A stretch of 41,421 nt of DNA, from positions 1 through 41,421 of the forward strand of contig CAVJTH010000023.1 of assembly GCA_963652365.1 (NCBI GenBank), in the 5' to 3' direction. The number at the start of each line of letters is the position of its first letter. Position 1 is the first letter of the stretch. This document shows, piece by piece, positions 9,258-16,738 of the stretch. The notes below the pieces were generated by a model. That model searched no databases and was not told the DNA's origin. It was given only the letters and a program-made list of their open reading frames with translations. The position numbers and the translations under genes are program-made. Origin of the DNA: Hallerella sp963652365. Lineage in GTDB: Bacteria > Fibrobacterota > Fibrobacteria > Fibrobacterales > Fibrobacteraceae.

Positions 9258-10135
9258 GTTCCCTCCGCAAGACCGATAGCCGCCTTCATCGTCAAGACGT
9301 CCGCCTTTTTTCCGGGGAACCAGCATTCAAGACTTTTCGCTCCCTGATAGACAAGCATCGCCGCGCCACCGACAGTCTTGCAGCCGACAGATTTCGCTTC
9401 GCGAAGAAGCCGCGTTTCCAAAGGCGCATAGACAATATCGCACACGGCAAACCTTTTCGAAAGCATTTCCTTCGGGAGCGGCGTCTCCGTTTCGTTCGGG
9501 GTCATCCCGACGCTCGTCGCGTTCAGGACCAGGTCCAGCGAATCCCGGATCTTGCCAAACTCGTCAAAGAGAACATGCCCGACAGCGGGCCTTTGCGGAA
9601 ACGCCCGGGAAAGCGCGCCGGCGAGTTCCGCGCCACGAGCCGCATTCCGCGAAACGATCGCGAGACTTTCCACGCCCTCCGAAAGCATCGCGTAGGCGAT
9701 CGAACGGGCCGCGCCGCCGTTTCCGAGAATCGCGACGCGGGAGCCTTTCACCGGAACGCCGTTTTCCGCGAGATCGAGAAGCGCTCCATAGGGATCCGTC
9801 GTCGTCCCGAGCAGGCGACCGCCGACTTTTCCGTCTTCCCAGTAAAGCGTGTTCACGCTGCCCGTGAAACGTGAAATCTCCGAAAGCCCGTCGAGAAATT
9901 CGCCGACCTTTTCCTTGAAGGGAATCGTGACGTTCGCGCCCAGGAATTTCATCGCGCGAAAGCCAAGAATGGCCTTTTCCAAGTCGGAAGGCTCGGGGGA
10001 AAGCGGCACATACGCCGCATGGATGCCCTGCTTTTCGAAGACCGCGTTGTGCATGCAAGGAGACTTGCTATGACCGACAGGGTTTCCGAAAATGGCAACT
10101 AGTTGGGTTCGTCCGTCAATATTCTTCACAACCAT
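9254..10135 (-). CDS. aroE: Shikimate dehydrogenase
   Basis: About 293 residues; reduces 3-dehydroshikimate to shikimate with NADPH. The substrate motif FGNPVGHSKSP is near the N terminus, followed by GANVTIPFKE, the nucleotide loop GNGGAARS, NATSVGM and a C-terminal GAAMLVYQGAKS, all diagnostic. It opens an operon with aroKB, overlapping by 4 bases, and the epimerase. The frame runs open further upstream, but that part is not conserved-looking. Start choice: ATG at 10135 overlaps a TATATTTA box, while a GTG two codons later (10129) lies 5 nt after that box, the spacing seen at other SD-less starts here. The true start may therefore be the GTG. Confidence 0.94.
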   Translation of the reverse strand: MVVKNIDGRTQLVAIFGNPVGHSKSPCMHNAVFEKQGIHAAYVPLSPEPSDLEKAILGFRAMKFLGANVTIPFKEKVGEFLDGLSEISRFTGSVNTLYWEDGKVGGRLLGTTTDPYGALLDLAENGVPVKGSRVAILGNGGAARSIAYAMLSEGVESLAIVSRNAARGAELAGALSRAFPQRPAVGHVLFDEFGKIRDSLDLVLNATSVGMTPNETETPLPKEMLSKRFAVCDIVYAPLETRLLREAKSVGCKTVGGAAMLVYQGAKSLECWFPGKKADVLTMKAAIGLAEGT

Positions 10136-10142
10136 AAATATA
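10130..10142 (-). promoter_or_regulatory. TAnnTT-type promoter box of aroE
   Basis: TATATTTA (10142-10135, minus strand) overlaps the first possible ATG and lies 5 nt before an in-frame GTG at 10129. There is no SD upstream. Confidence 0.35.
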
Positions 10143-10187
10143 GTTGAGATTCGGGAAAGTGGACGACAAATCTCGAAGGAAATCCGG

Positions 10188-10337
10188 CTAGCAGAGCCGC
10201 ATCGCGTCAAGCAGTTCCGTAAAACAATAAAGCCTGTTCCGCCTCCGGTCGCTCCCGGACAGAATCCGCCGTTCTTCCAAAGCTTCCAGGTAACGCTTTG
10301 CCTGCCCCACGGTCACGTCCAAACGTCTCGTGAATTC
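10188..10337 (-). pseudogene. C-terminal fragment of a winged-helix protein (possibly Fic-family tail)
   Basis: Between aroE and the IS30 relic the minus strand encodes about 49 residues ending in a TAG at 10190-10188. They contain VTVGQAKRYLEALEERRIL, then RRNRLYCFTELLDAM. This is the pattern of a winged helix-turn-helix as found at the C terminus of some Fic-domain proteins and of small regulators. A TGA sits directly upstream in frame (10338-10340). A neighbouring frame continues with SLDSIYLAMRIHETF, which suggests a frameshift in an older gene. No start or N-terminal domain remains. Fragment status is clear; family is a guess. Confidence 0.4.
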
Positions 10338-10375
10338 TCATCGCCAAGTAAATCGAATCTAGGCTGAAAAGCAAG

Positions 10376-10405
10376 AAAAATCCCCGGAAAACGAATCCCG
10401 GGGAT
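10376..10405 (-). terminator. Orphan rho-independent terminator on the minus strand
   Basis: ATCCCCGG (10380-10387) pairs with CCGGGGAT (10398-10405). The minus strand then runs into a T tract (10380-10376). It nearly duplicates the DUF3078 terminator at 3215. The only minus-strand coding trace before it is a short frame ending KSNKLET with a TAG at 10410-10408, so the gene it served has apparently been lost next to the IS30 relic. Confidence 0.6.
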
Positions 10406-10452
10406 GGCTAGGTTTCTAGCTTGTTGCTTTTCCACCACGAAAAGGACAGGCC

Positions 10453-10826
10453 ATGAGACTCAGGCCGTTCACTAAGATACCAAATCGACGCCTTGCTGAA
10501 AGCCCGACTCCTTCAAAAGGACATCGCGAAACAGATCGAGATATCCTCCGGAGCAGGCTGCCGGACACGCAAGGATCGCCTGCGAGCTGAACGTCGGCTA
10601 CTACTTCGCGCATCCTTGCCACTCGTGGGAGCGGGGCGCGAACGAGAACATGAACGGGTTCATTCGCCAGTATCTGCCGAAGGGAACGTCCTTCGAGGAC
10701 TTGACCAGGGAGGACGTGAAGCGGATCGAGTGGAAACTGAACAACCGTCCGAGAAAAAGACTTGGATTCTTGACCCCGCTAGAGTATATTTCAAGGCGTG
10801 TTAGGCAGATTTACTTGACGACTTAA
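10453..10826 (+). pseudogene. Relic of an IS30-family transposase
   Basis: Two pieces of one transposase lie side by side in different frames. From about 10481 the frame reads QIDALLKARLLQKDIAKQIE, the N-terminal helix-turn-helix typical of IS30. From 10575 to the TAA at 10826 another frame encodes a stretch with HPCHSWERGANENMNGFIRQ, then YLPKGTSF and LNNRPRKRLGF, the C-terminal end of the DDE domain with its catalytic Glu (ERGANEN). The middle, roughly 200 residues with the first two catalytic Asp, is missing, and a further frameshift lies near 10478. Inactive. No terminal inverted repeats were recognised. Confidence 0.8.
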
Positions 10827-10845
10827 ATTCGCCCGTTTATACCCG

Positions 10846-12126
10846 CTACTGGTATTTTTCAAATCCCTTGAAATCGGATTGTCCCGCGATTGCGGAATCC
10901 AGGTCGCTTAGGGGCATCTTGAACAGGCCTTCCCAGGCGGCAGCGTAGATGGTGTCGCCAACGACCTCCAAGCCATATGTAGCATCTCTGGTGACGCAGC
11001 CTTTATCGTCACACCAGCCGAGCCCCATGGCTCGCCAGCCTTTGGGTATATCTCCATAGGGCTCGCCGTAATCCCCCATATATACCTTGGGGCAATGGTC
11101 CTTGCCCGAAATAAAGAGGTGCTTTCCGTCGGTGACCACATCCATGATACGGAACAAGGAGCTTCTGTATATGCTATAGGATGAATCCCCGTAAGCCGTG
11201 ACATAGGGCGGAAGAATCATGCTGTCGAGCGCGACCCAATTATTTGCGCCGTCCCATTGATAGACACGGGCGTTCGTTCCGTCAACCGCAACCAGCGAAC
11301 CCTTGTAGGTCATGAGATTCTCGACCTCATAGACGTCGTGATAATTGAAATTCCACTTCATCTTGGGAAATTTGGGAAGCTCGGTCCAGGAAAGGGATGT
11401 GCCGTCCAGTTTCCAGACGCCGTCCGCAGTTCCTACGTACAGATTTCCGCCCAGTTCGGTAGTTTCTATAAAATAAAGAGGTATCATTTTGCTCTCATCA
11501 TATACTACATGCTCTTTAAATCTTTCCGCTCGAATACGAGGGACAGGTAACTCTTGCCAGCCTGTATCGTTTTGCAAAAGAATTTTGGCGTGATAGCCCA
11601 AAGATTCTGCAAATCCTACCATGCTGACAATCAGTCTGCCGTTGAATTTTTGGATTCCGTAAATATGGTACCATAAAGTATCGTCAGGTTGTTTTACATT
11701 CAAGTTTTGCCATTTTTTTGTATTGGGGTTGTACTCAAAAACTTCGGAAGCGTATGTTCCCACATAAATTCCGGCAGTGTCCGCATACAGTCGCTTGACA
11801 TAAGCCGACGTCGGCGGTACAAGGGTATCCCACACATCTGTCCCGATTTTAGAAACAAAAAGCCTCGGGGAATAAGTCAAAGAAGTCCAAGTATCGGGTT
11901 GTTCCTCTACAGGGCTTGTCCATGCATCCATCAGGACTAGCCAGTTGCCGGAATGCGTCACTTTTTGGAGGCCGCCGCCCCGTTGGGTTGAAATTACAGG
12001 AGTAAAGCCCGCACTTCGCCAGCCAACCGTGACGGTCTCGCTTTCATGTTTCGGGTTTACGCCGGAATCGTCTGTGCAGGCAGAGAGGGCTAACATCGTA
12101 AAAAGCAGGAACAATCCCTTCTTCAT
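10846..12126 (-). CDS. Lipoprotein with beta-propeller-like repeats, unknown function
   Basis: A 426-residue protein with a lipoprotein signal (lipobox LSAC, Cys17). Short repeats follow such as GIYVGTYASEVFEYN, GNLYVGTADGVWKLDG and DTIYAAAWEGLFKMP. This pattern of Y-V/A-G-T-x-x-G-V/L-W/F-K strands is that of propeller blades seen in two-component-sensor or sialidase-like folds. No catalytic motif is visible and I do not recognise the family. SD GGAGG lies 9 nt before the ATG. The start overlaps the stop of the upstream secreted protein by 4 bases, so the two are translated together and probably act together at the cell envelope. Base composition is AT-richer than the housekeeping genes around it, which suggests acquisition. 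Confidence 0.75.
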   Translation of the reverse strand: MKKGLFLLFTMLALSACTDDSGVNPKHESETVTVGWRSAGFTPVISTQRGGGLQKVTHSGNWLVLMDAWTSPVEEQPDTWTSLTYSPRLFVSKIGTDVWDTLVPPTSAYVKRLYADTAGIYVGTYASEVFEYNPNTKKWQNLNVKQPDDTLWYHIYGIQKFNGRLIVSMVGFAESLGYHAKILLQNDTGWQELPVPRIRAERFKEHVVYDESKMIPLYFIETTELGGNLYVGTADGVWKLDGTSLSWTELPKFPKMKWNFNYHDVYEVENLMTYKGSLVAVDGTNARVYQWDGANNWVALDSMILPPYVTAYGDSSYSIYRSSLFRIMDVVTDGKHLFISGKDHCPKVYMGDYGEPYGDIPKGWRAMGLGWCDDKGCVTRDATYGLEVVGDTIYAAAWEGLFKMPLSDLDSAIAGQSDFKGFEKYQ

Positions 12127-12665
12127 CTTATGTCCCTCCGGGCATATTGCGGAGCGAGTAAATTCGGACCGTCGTACGCCTCGCAGGATTCGTCAAACCG
12201 ACCATTTTCTTTAATGCAACGAAGCGGCTTTTCCGTCCATGCGTGCGCATGCGACTTGAACTCTTCAATTTCCTCGTCGCTCGGATTGTAGAATTTGTTT
12301 AATTTATGCGGATCGCTGAAAAAATAAGAATAGCCGTCATATTGCAGCTTGTTCAGACAGGTAACGCGGTACGTTATCCGGACAATGCTGACCAGACAAT
12401 AATAATGGTAAGGATCGAACAAGCCGTCCTTTCCGTCCCAGTAATAGTCCGCCCTTTCGTCAACTCGGACGATTTCAAAATTTTGCACGTTTCTGCATCT
12501 GTTGTACGACAGGTAGGTCTCGTCGTAAGGTTCCGCCCAACGGGCTTCCTCGTCCATGCTCGCTGGAAAGTCTTTGTATCTAGAAACCGCCTTGTCGTAA
12601 TCTTCTTCTGCAAAAGCGATTGAAAACAACAAGAATGCACTAAAAATAAATGGTTCTTTCCTCAT
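12123..12665 (-). CDS. Small secreted protein, unknown function
   Basis: 180 residues beginning MRKEPFIFSAFLLFSIAFA, a clear signal peptide cut near AFA/EEDYD. The mature part is acidic and rich in Tyr and Asp (YYWDGKDGLFDPYHYYC) with five Cys, which suggests disulfides outside the cytoplasm. I do not recognise a family. The frame is open upstream to 12791, but the ATG at 12665 is chosen because only it places the signal sequence at the N terminus. Its TGA overlaps the ATG of the downstream lipoprotein (ATGA), so these are a coupled pair. Confidence 0.65.
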   Translation of the reverse strand: MRKEPFIFSAFLLFSIAFAEEDYDKAVSRYKDFPASMDEEARWAEPYDETYLSYNRCRNVQNFEIVRVDERADYYWDGKDGLFDPYHYYCLVSIVRITYRVTCLNKLQYDGYSYFFSDPHKLNKFYNPSDEEIEEFKSHAHAWTEKPLRCIKENGRFDESCEAYDGPNLLAPQYARRDIR

Positions 12666-12747
12666 GGGATGAGAAAATAGAAATGATTTGACATCATGTA
12701 AAGTTTTTTTGTTAAGGAATAAGCACTGATTGTGGAAAAATATCTTT

Positions 12748-13185
12748 TCAATTGATTTGCTTGACTGAAAAACGAGCATAATTAATCGCAAAAGGAATGT
12801 TTCGAACTCTATTTGAAAAACGGAATCGCCGACGGAGAAAGTTCTCGCTGGTAAAAATCAGCGCCCTGATTCCGTTGTTGTAAAATTCAACGACTCGGTA
12901 CACTTTATCGTTTGCGACTTTTCCCTTGATGATTTTAAAGGCTTGGTACTCTTCGCCTCCGTTTCGGCAGTCTTTTTTTTCTCCGCGCGGCTTCAGGTAT
13001 TCTTCGATATCGCTGATGAGATAATTTTTCCCCAGTGTGTGCAGTACATCGAAGTGGGGGACGATGTACGAATCCAGGCAGCCGGAACGTTTCAGCAATC
13101 GGAACACATGGCTCGGGAGCGTTTTTCAGGCGGAAGCGAGTTCGTGGATTAAGAAAATGGAAAAGGATAGGGTTTCCTTGGTCAT
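12748..13185 (-). pseudogene. Broken DUF3791-DUF3990 (toxin-antitoxin-like) remnant with in-frame stop
   Basis: Starting at ATG 13185 the frame reads MTKETLSFSIFLIHELASA, meets a TGA at 13128-13126, and then continues in frame with KTLPSHVFRLLKRSGCLDSY and FDVLHTLGKNYLISDIEEYL. This is the whole DUF3791 pattern with one codon, probably a Trp TGG, turned into a stop. Directly after it, still in frame, comes EEYQAFKIIKGKVANDKVYR, the central part of DUF3990, a putative ADP-ribosyltransferase-like partner usually encoded next to DUF3791. The N-terminal half of DUF3990 is gone and the C-terminal end looks degraded. So a two-gene module has collapsed into one non-functional frame. Family calls rest on motif memory. 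Confidence 0.6.
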
Positions 13186-13249
13186 GGTCTGAATGTAGCG
13201 ATTTGGCGAGGTTTACCAAAGAAACGCTGGCGAACGCGCGAAGTGATTT

Positions 13250-13660
13250 TCAGGGTGTTTCCTCTTTTAAATCCACCCCGCCCATCGTACACAGCAGTCT
13301 TGCTTTCGGGATTCCGCAGTCGCATTCCGGGATAAAGGATGGACATGCTTTTTCGCAGCGTTCTTTCCAGGCGTAGATTTCTGTCCGTAGGCTGTCCATT
13401 TGGGCGCGCGTACAGCAGATTTCCGGGATGTGCCGGAAGACGACTTTTCCGGAAGGCAACGTATCCTTGATGCTGCCGGAGACGACAAAATTAACGGATT
13501 CTTCGATGTCCTTGACATGCCGGATGCGTTCTTCGTGGTATTTGTATTCCTTGCAGATGCAATTGTCCAAAAATTCTTGGAATCCTTCGAGTCGGGGAAT
13601 CGGCGTGTAGGCGTTTGCGCTAGCGGCGAAAAGCGTGGCAAGGATGAGAAATTTATTCAT
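13250..13660 (-). CDS. Small secreted cysteine-rich protein, unknown function
   Basis: 136 residues with signal peptide MNKFLILATLFAASANA. The mature chain has nine cysteines (34, 36, 82, 83, 102, 106, 113, 115, 124) in patterns CxC, CC, CxxxC and CxC, which indicates a disulfide-bonded or metal-binding exported protein. No family recognised. It overlaps the end of the 48-codon reading frame upstream by 8 bases and so is probably coupled to it. Confidence 0.6.
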   Translation of the reverse strand: MNKFLILATLFAASANAYTPIPRLEGFQEFLDNCICKEYKYHEERIRHVKDIEESVNFVVSGSIKDTLPSGKVVFRHIPEICCTRAQMDSLRTEIYAWKERCEKACPSFIPECDCGIPKARLLCTMGGVDLKEETP

Positions 13661-13799
13661 GGATATCCCCTAAGCCTTCGGCGAATCTCCTTTCGATGCT
13701 GTATAGGCTTTGAGGGCATTCCGATTTTAAATCACTGGGCGGAAGAAGGTTCAGTCGGTATTGCGAAGAAAATTCGTTGAGTTTGTCTTTGTCGGTCAT
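13653..13799 (-). CDS. Small 48-residue protein, unknown
   Basis: ATG at 13799 is preceded by a strong SD, AGAGGAAAC, and a possible TAAATTGA promoter box at 13836-13829. The protein begins MTDKDKLNEFSSQYRLNLLP, is hydrophilic and has no signal peptide. Its stop lies inside the start region of the cysteine-rich secreted protein. It may be a real small protein or a leader that sets translation of the next gene. The frame is open 18 codons further upstream, but the SD position favours 13799. Confidence 0.45.
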   Translation of the reverse strand: MTDKDKLNEFSSQYRLNLLPPSDLKSECPQSLYSIERRFAEGLGDIHE

Positions 13800-13828
13800 T
13801 GTTTCCTCTTTTTGGACCCTGCCGTCTT

Positions 13829-13836
13829 TCAATTTA
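13829..13836 (-). promoter_or_regulatory. Promoter box of the small secreted-protein cluster
   Basis: TAAATTGA on the minus strand, about 29 nt before the ATG at 13799, leaving room for the SD AGAGGAAAC. It faces away from the PRPP synthetase-like gene, so 13800-13901 is a divergent promoter region. Confidence 0.3.
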
Positions 13837-13869
13837 ATAAAACTCTTAGCCAAAACGAAAAAGCTTTTT

Positions 13870-13877
13870 TATCTTTC
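13870..13877 (+). promoter_or_regulatory. Promoter box of the PRPP synthetase-like gene
   Basis: TATCTTTC lies 24 nt before the ATG at 13902, with an SD-like AAAAGGATT between. It belongs to the SD-led class of starts in this window. Confidence 0.35.
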
Positions 13878-13901
13878 GGATACCCAAAAAAGGATTCTTG
13901 G

Positions 13902-15068
13902 ATGCAAGATCGATTCATTGTCACAGGTACCTTTACGGACGATCCGTTTGCGATTGACATTGCGCAGTACATCGGGCTCCGCGAAGATATTTCCGATACG
14001 GTTTCGCTGAAAACCTACGCGAATTCCGAATTCTGCCCTCGCTACATGATCGACGTTTTCGACGACGAAAATATCGGCAAGCGCTTGCAGGGGAAGATTG
14101 TCCTCATCTGCTCCTCGACGACGCACGAATGGAGCCGGAACGACCTCGCGATGCGGGCGTGCATTCTCGCCCGAGCCGCCAAGGAAAACGGAGCGGAAAG
14201 CGTCGTCCTGATGGAGCCGGATCTGTTCTACAGCGCGCAGGACCGCGGCGCCCACCGGGTCGGAGACTTGGAAAAGGAACGTCCGACATCGGACTTGAAG
14301 AAGTTTGACGGGCAGCCGTTTACCGCGCTTCTCTATGCGCAGCTCCTGAAGGCTTCGGGCGTCGATTCCGTGATTACCGTCCACAACCACTCGGTCAAGG
14401 TCCAGAATCTCTACGGCGAAATCTTCGGCGGGCACTTCCACAACATGATTCCGACAGAAGTGTATGCGCATTACATCAAGACGTCGAACTTCGTGCAGAC
14501 CGGAAAGGACGGCGACAACCTGGTCATCGTCGCTCCGGACAAGGGCGCGACTCCGTTCGTGAACGCGATGTACGATGCGCTCCAGCTTTCGAAGTGCAAG
14601 CGCGTCATCATGAGCAAGGTCCGCACGGGCGAACGCGAAGTCAGCATGACGCTCAGCCCGGATTCGGAAGTCCAGCTCGACTATCTGAAGGGCAAGGACG
14701 TGATCGTGTTCGACGACATGGTCCGCACGGGATCGACGATTGTCCGCTGCTGCGACTACCTGAAGACGGGCGCTCCGAACCGCGTCTGCTTCTGCGTGAC
14801 CCACTTCAATTCCAGCCCGGAAGCCCGCGAAAAGCTGAACAGCCCGTCGATCGACGAAATTCTCACGACGAGCACGCTCCCGGACATCATGAACCGCGAT
14901 TGTCAGGGACGCCTGCGTCACAAGCTCACCGTGCTGAAGCTCGCCAAGTGGATGTCCCGCTACGTGATGCGCCTCTACGGCGAGGACGACGGTCGTTTCG
15001 ACAAGAACTTCTACAAGGTCGATATGAGTTCGAAGAACCCGCGTTGGCCGCCTCCCCATCTTTATTGA
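13902..15068 (+). CDS. Divergent ribose-phosphate pyrophosphokinase (PRPP synthetase) homologue
   Basis: 388 residues, longer than the usual 310-320 of Prs. The PRPP-binding loop DDMVRTGST (271-279) is clear. Other Prs-like elements are the N-terminal FIVTGTFTDDPFAIDIAQYI, SDLKKFDGQPFTALLYAQLL, SVITVHNHS in place of the usual VDLHxxQ, and VIVAPDKGATPFVNAM. It would convert ribose 5-phosphate and ATP to PRPP. The altered flexible-loop and His region and the C-terminal extension of about 60 residues (GRLRHKLTVLKLAKWMSRYV) make it a separate subfamily. Start ATG 13902 has AAGGATT upstream; the frame is open to 13761 but that part overlaps the divergent gene. A strong terminator follows the stop. 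Confidence 0.75.
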   Translation: MQDRFIVTGTFTDDPFAIDIAQYIGLREDISDTVSLKTYANSEFCPRYMIDVFDDENIGKRLQGKIVLICSSTTHEWSRNDLAMRACILARAAKENGAESVVLMEPDLFYSAQDRGAHRVGDLEKERPTSDLKKFDGQPFTALLYAQLLKASGVDSVITVHNHSVKVQNLYGEIFGGHFHNMIPTEVYAHYIKTSNFVQTGKDGDNLVIVAPDKGATPFVNAMYDALQLSKCKRVIMSKVRTGEREVSMTLSPDSEVQLDYLKGKDVIVFDDMVRTGSTIVRCCDYLKTGAPNRVCFCVTHFNSSPEAREKLNSPSIDEILTTSTLPDIMNRDCQGRLRHKLTVLKLAKWMSRYVMRLYGEDDGRFDKNFYKVDMSSKNPRWPPPHLY

Positions 15069-15091
15069 CGAATCGTCGCCAACGAGCGATG

Positions 15092-15120
15092 GAAGACTTC
15101 CCAAGCGGAAGTCTTTTTTT
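15092..15120 (+). terminator. Rho-independent terminator after the PRPP synthetase-like gene
   Basis: AAGACTTCC (15093-15101), loop CAAGC, GGAAGTCTT (15107-15115), then a T run to 15121. Perfect nine-base stem. Confidence 0.9.
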
Positions 15121-15128
15121 TAAATTTT
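15121..15128 (+). promoter_or_regulatory. Promoter box of nhaA
   Basis: TAAATTTT directly follows the T run of the preceding terminator, 24 nt before the nhaA ATG, with SD AAAAAGGA in between. Confidence 0.35.
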
Positions 15129-15152
15129 GCCGGCATTCAAAAAGGACACGCA

Positions 15153-16505
15153 ATGGCCGAAAAGGAAATTCTGGGCGCGAAAGTGCCCCTCGCAAAAATC
15201 GACAAGTTTGTTGCTCCTGTTCAACGTTTCTTAAAGGTGGAGTCCGCAGCGGGCGTCTGTCTGATCGTTGTGACGGCAATCGCCCTTCTGTGGGCGAACC
15301 TCTCGAACGAGACCTATCTCGCCTTCTGGCATTTGCCGTTCAACTTTACGCTGGGTCCGTGGAGCCTCGACAAGGCGCTCGGCGGGCACGTTCCGACTCT
15401 CGGATGGTTTGTGAACGACGCCTTGATGACCATCTTCTTCTTCTCGGTGGGGCTCGAAGTCAAGGGCGAAATCGTCGATGGCGAACTGCATGATTTTCGC
15501 AAGGCGCTGCTTCCGATTCTCGCGGCGGCTGGCGGCATGCTCTTTCCGGCGCTCATCTATCTGGGACTTTGCCCGTCTGCCGGGACGAACGGCTGGGGAA
15601 TTCCGATGGCGACGGACATTGCCTTTACTGTGGGCTGCATGGCGCTGCTCGGTTCGCGGGTTCCGCGCGGTCTTCGCGTCATGATTCTCACGCTTGCGAT
15701 TGCGGACGACATCGGGTCGATTATCGTCGTGGCGGTCGGGTATTCGAGCGGCGTACAGCTTTCCGCGCTGCTTGTCGCCGCTGTCTTCCTCTTCTTTACG
15801 TGGCTCTCGTTCAAGCTCGGCATCCGGAACATCTTCGTGCACGGCGTCCTCGCGCTCATCTCCTGGTTCTGCTTTGTGCAAAGCGGCGTGCATCCGACCA
15901 TCTGCGGCGTGATCATCGGGCTTCTCACCCCGGTGAATCCGATGGTTTCGAAGGGCTACATGGACAAGCTGATTGTCACGGTCGGCGATGCGGTCAAGGG
16001 CGACCATCCGATGACGAACGACCAGCGCAAGGAAGTCCTGGACGTCCTGGAACGGACTTCTCGCGAGAGCGGTTCTCTGCAGGGACGCTTGACTTCGCAC
16101 TTGCAGCCGTGGGTGAACTTTGTGATTATGCCGCTCTTTGCCCTTTCGAACGCGGGTGTCGTGATCGAGCCTGCTTCCGTCAGCATGGTGACGCTTTCCG
16201 TTGCGGCGGGCCTTATCGTCGGAAAGCCGATGGGCATCTTCATCGTTTCCTTCCTCGCGATCAAGAGCAAGCTGTGCAAGCTCCCGACAGGCGTGAACTG
16301 GAAGATCCTTCTCGGCGGCGGAATGCTCGCGGGCATCGGGTTTACCATGTCGCTGTTTGTCGCGAACCTGGCGTTCAACAGCGAAGCGCAGGGGATGCTC
16401 CTCGCCGGATCGAAGGTGGGTATCCTTTCCGGAAGCGTTCTCTCGGCGATTCTCGGTATCGTCTATATGACGTTCGTTTCGAAGAACAAAAAGGAAGCCG
16501 CCTGA
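15153..16505 (+). CDS. nhaA: Na+/H+ antiporter NhaA
   Basis: 450 residues with about twelve membrane helices; an inner-membrane antiporter that exchanges Na+ or Li+ for protons to control pH and sodium. The ion-binding aspartates are present: Asp155 in PMATDIAF and Asp185-Asp186 in IADDIGSI, equivalent to 133, 163 and 164 of E. coli. The motifs FFFSVGLEVK and GIGFTMSLFV are characteristic. The protein is longer than E. coli NhaA (388) because of an N-terminal extension and a cytoplasmic insert around DAVKGDHPMTNDQRKEVLDV. SD AAAAAGGA lies upstream of ATG 15153. It is a single gene with its own promoter and terminator. Confidence 0.96.
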   Translation: MAEKEILGAKVPLAKIDKFVAPVQRFLKVESAAGVCLIVVTAIALLWANLSNETYLAFWHLPFNFTLGPWSLDKALGGHVPTLGWFVNDALMTIFFFSVGLEVKGEIVDGELHDFRKALLPILAAAGGMLFPALIYLGLCPSAGTNGWGIPMATDIAFTVGCMALLGSRVPRGLRVMILTLAIADDIGSIIVVAVGYSSGVQLSALLVAAVFLFFTWLSFKLGIRNIFVHGVLALISWFCFVQSGVHPTICGVIIGLLTPVNPMVSKGYMDKLIVTVGDAVKGDHPMTNDQRKEVLDVLERTSRESGSLQGRLTSHLQPWVNFVIMPLFALSNAGVVIEPASVSMVTLSVAAGLIVGKPMGIFIVSFLAIKSKLCKLPTGVNWKILLGGGMLAGIGFTMSLFVANLAFNSEAQGMLLAGSKVGILSGSVLSAILGIVYMTFVSKNKKEAA

Positions 16506-16554
16506 TTTCTCCGGGCAAGGCGCTTGATCTGATATCCATGTAAATTTTTGTAAG

Positions 16555-16583
16555 AAAAGCGGCCTGTGCCGCTTTTCCTTTTT
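16555..16583 (+). terminator. Rho-independent terminator after nhaA
   Basis: AAAAGCGGC (16555-16563), loop CTGT, GCCGCTTTT (16568-16576), followed by a CC-interrupted T run. Confidence 0.85.
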
Positions 16584-16699
16584 CCGAATTTCGCAAGAAA
16601 AGGGGTAAAAAATCCCGAAATGAAAAAAATGGCTCCTGGAGTGGGGTAAAAGGTTACTGTTTAAACTTTTTTTTAGGTGCAAACCGGGGCGAGGGAAGC

Positions 16700-16707
16700 T
16701 AATTTCA
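16700..16707 (+). promoter_or_regulatory. Possible promoter box of the VTC operon
   Basis: TAATTTCA lies 31 nt before the ATG of the first operon gene. The 160-base leader between the nhaA terminator and this ATG is AT-rich, with runs of A and T but no riboswitch fold that I recognise. Confidence 0.25.
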
Positions 16708-16738
16708 ATAGGCACTTTCACGAGGTTTCGGTTAAAAA

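Noticed and set aside
9258..9326. Extended N terminus of the AroK-AroB fusion from 9326
   Set aside because: The extra 23 residues overlap aroE coding sequence deeply and have no SD; the ATG at 9257 has GGAGGG and gives the normal kinase N terminus.
10416..10622. A 68-codon minus-strand frame over the IS30 relic
   Set aside because: It is antisense to recognisable transposase sequence and shows no family features.
13126..13128. TGA in the DUF3791 frame as a selenocysteine codon
   Set aside because: No hairpin of SECIS type was seen after it, the position suits Trp, and the partner domain is also truncated, so simple decay explains it.
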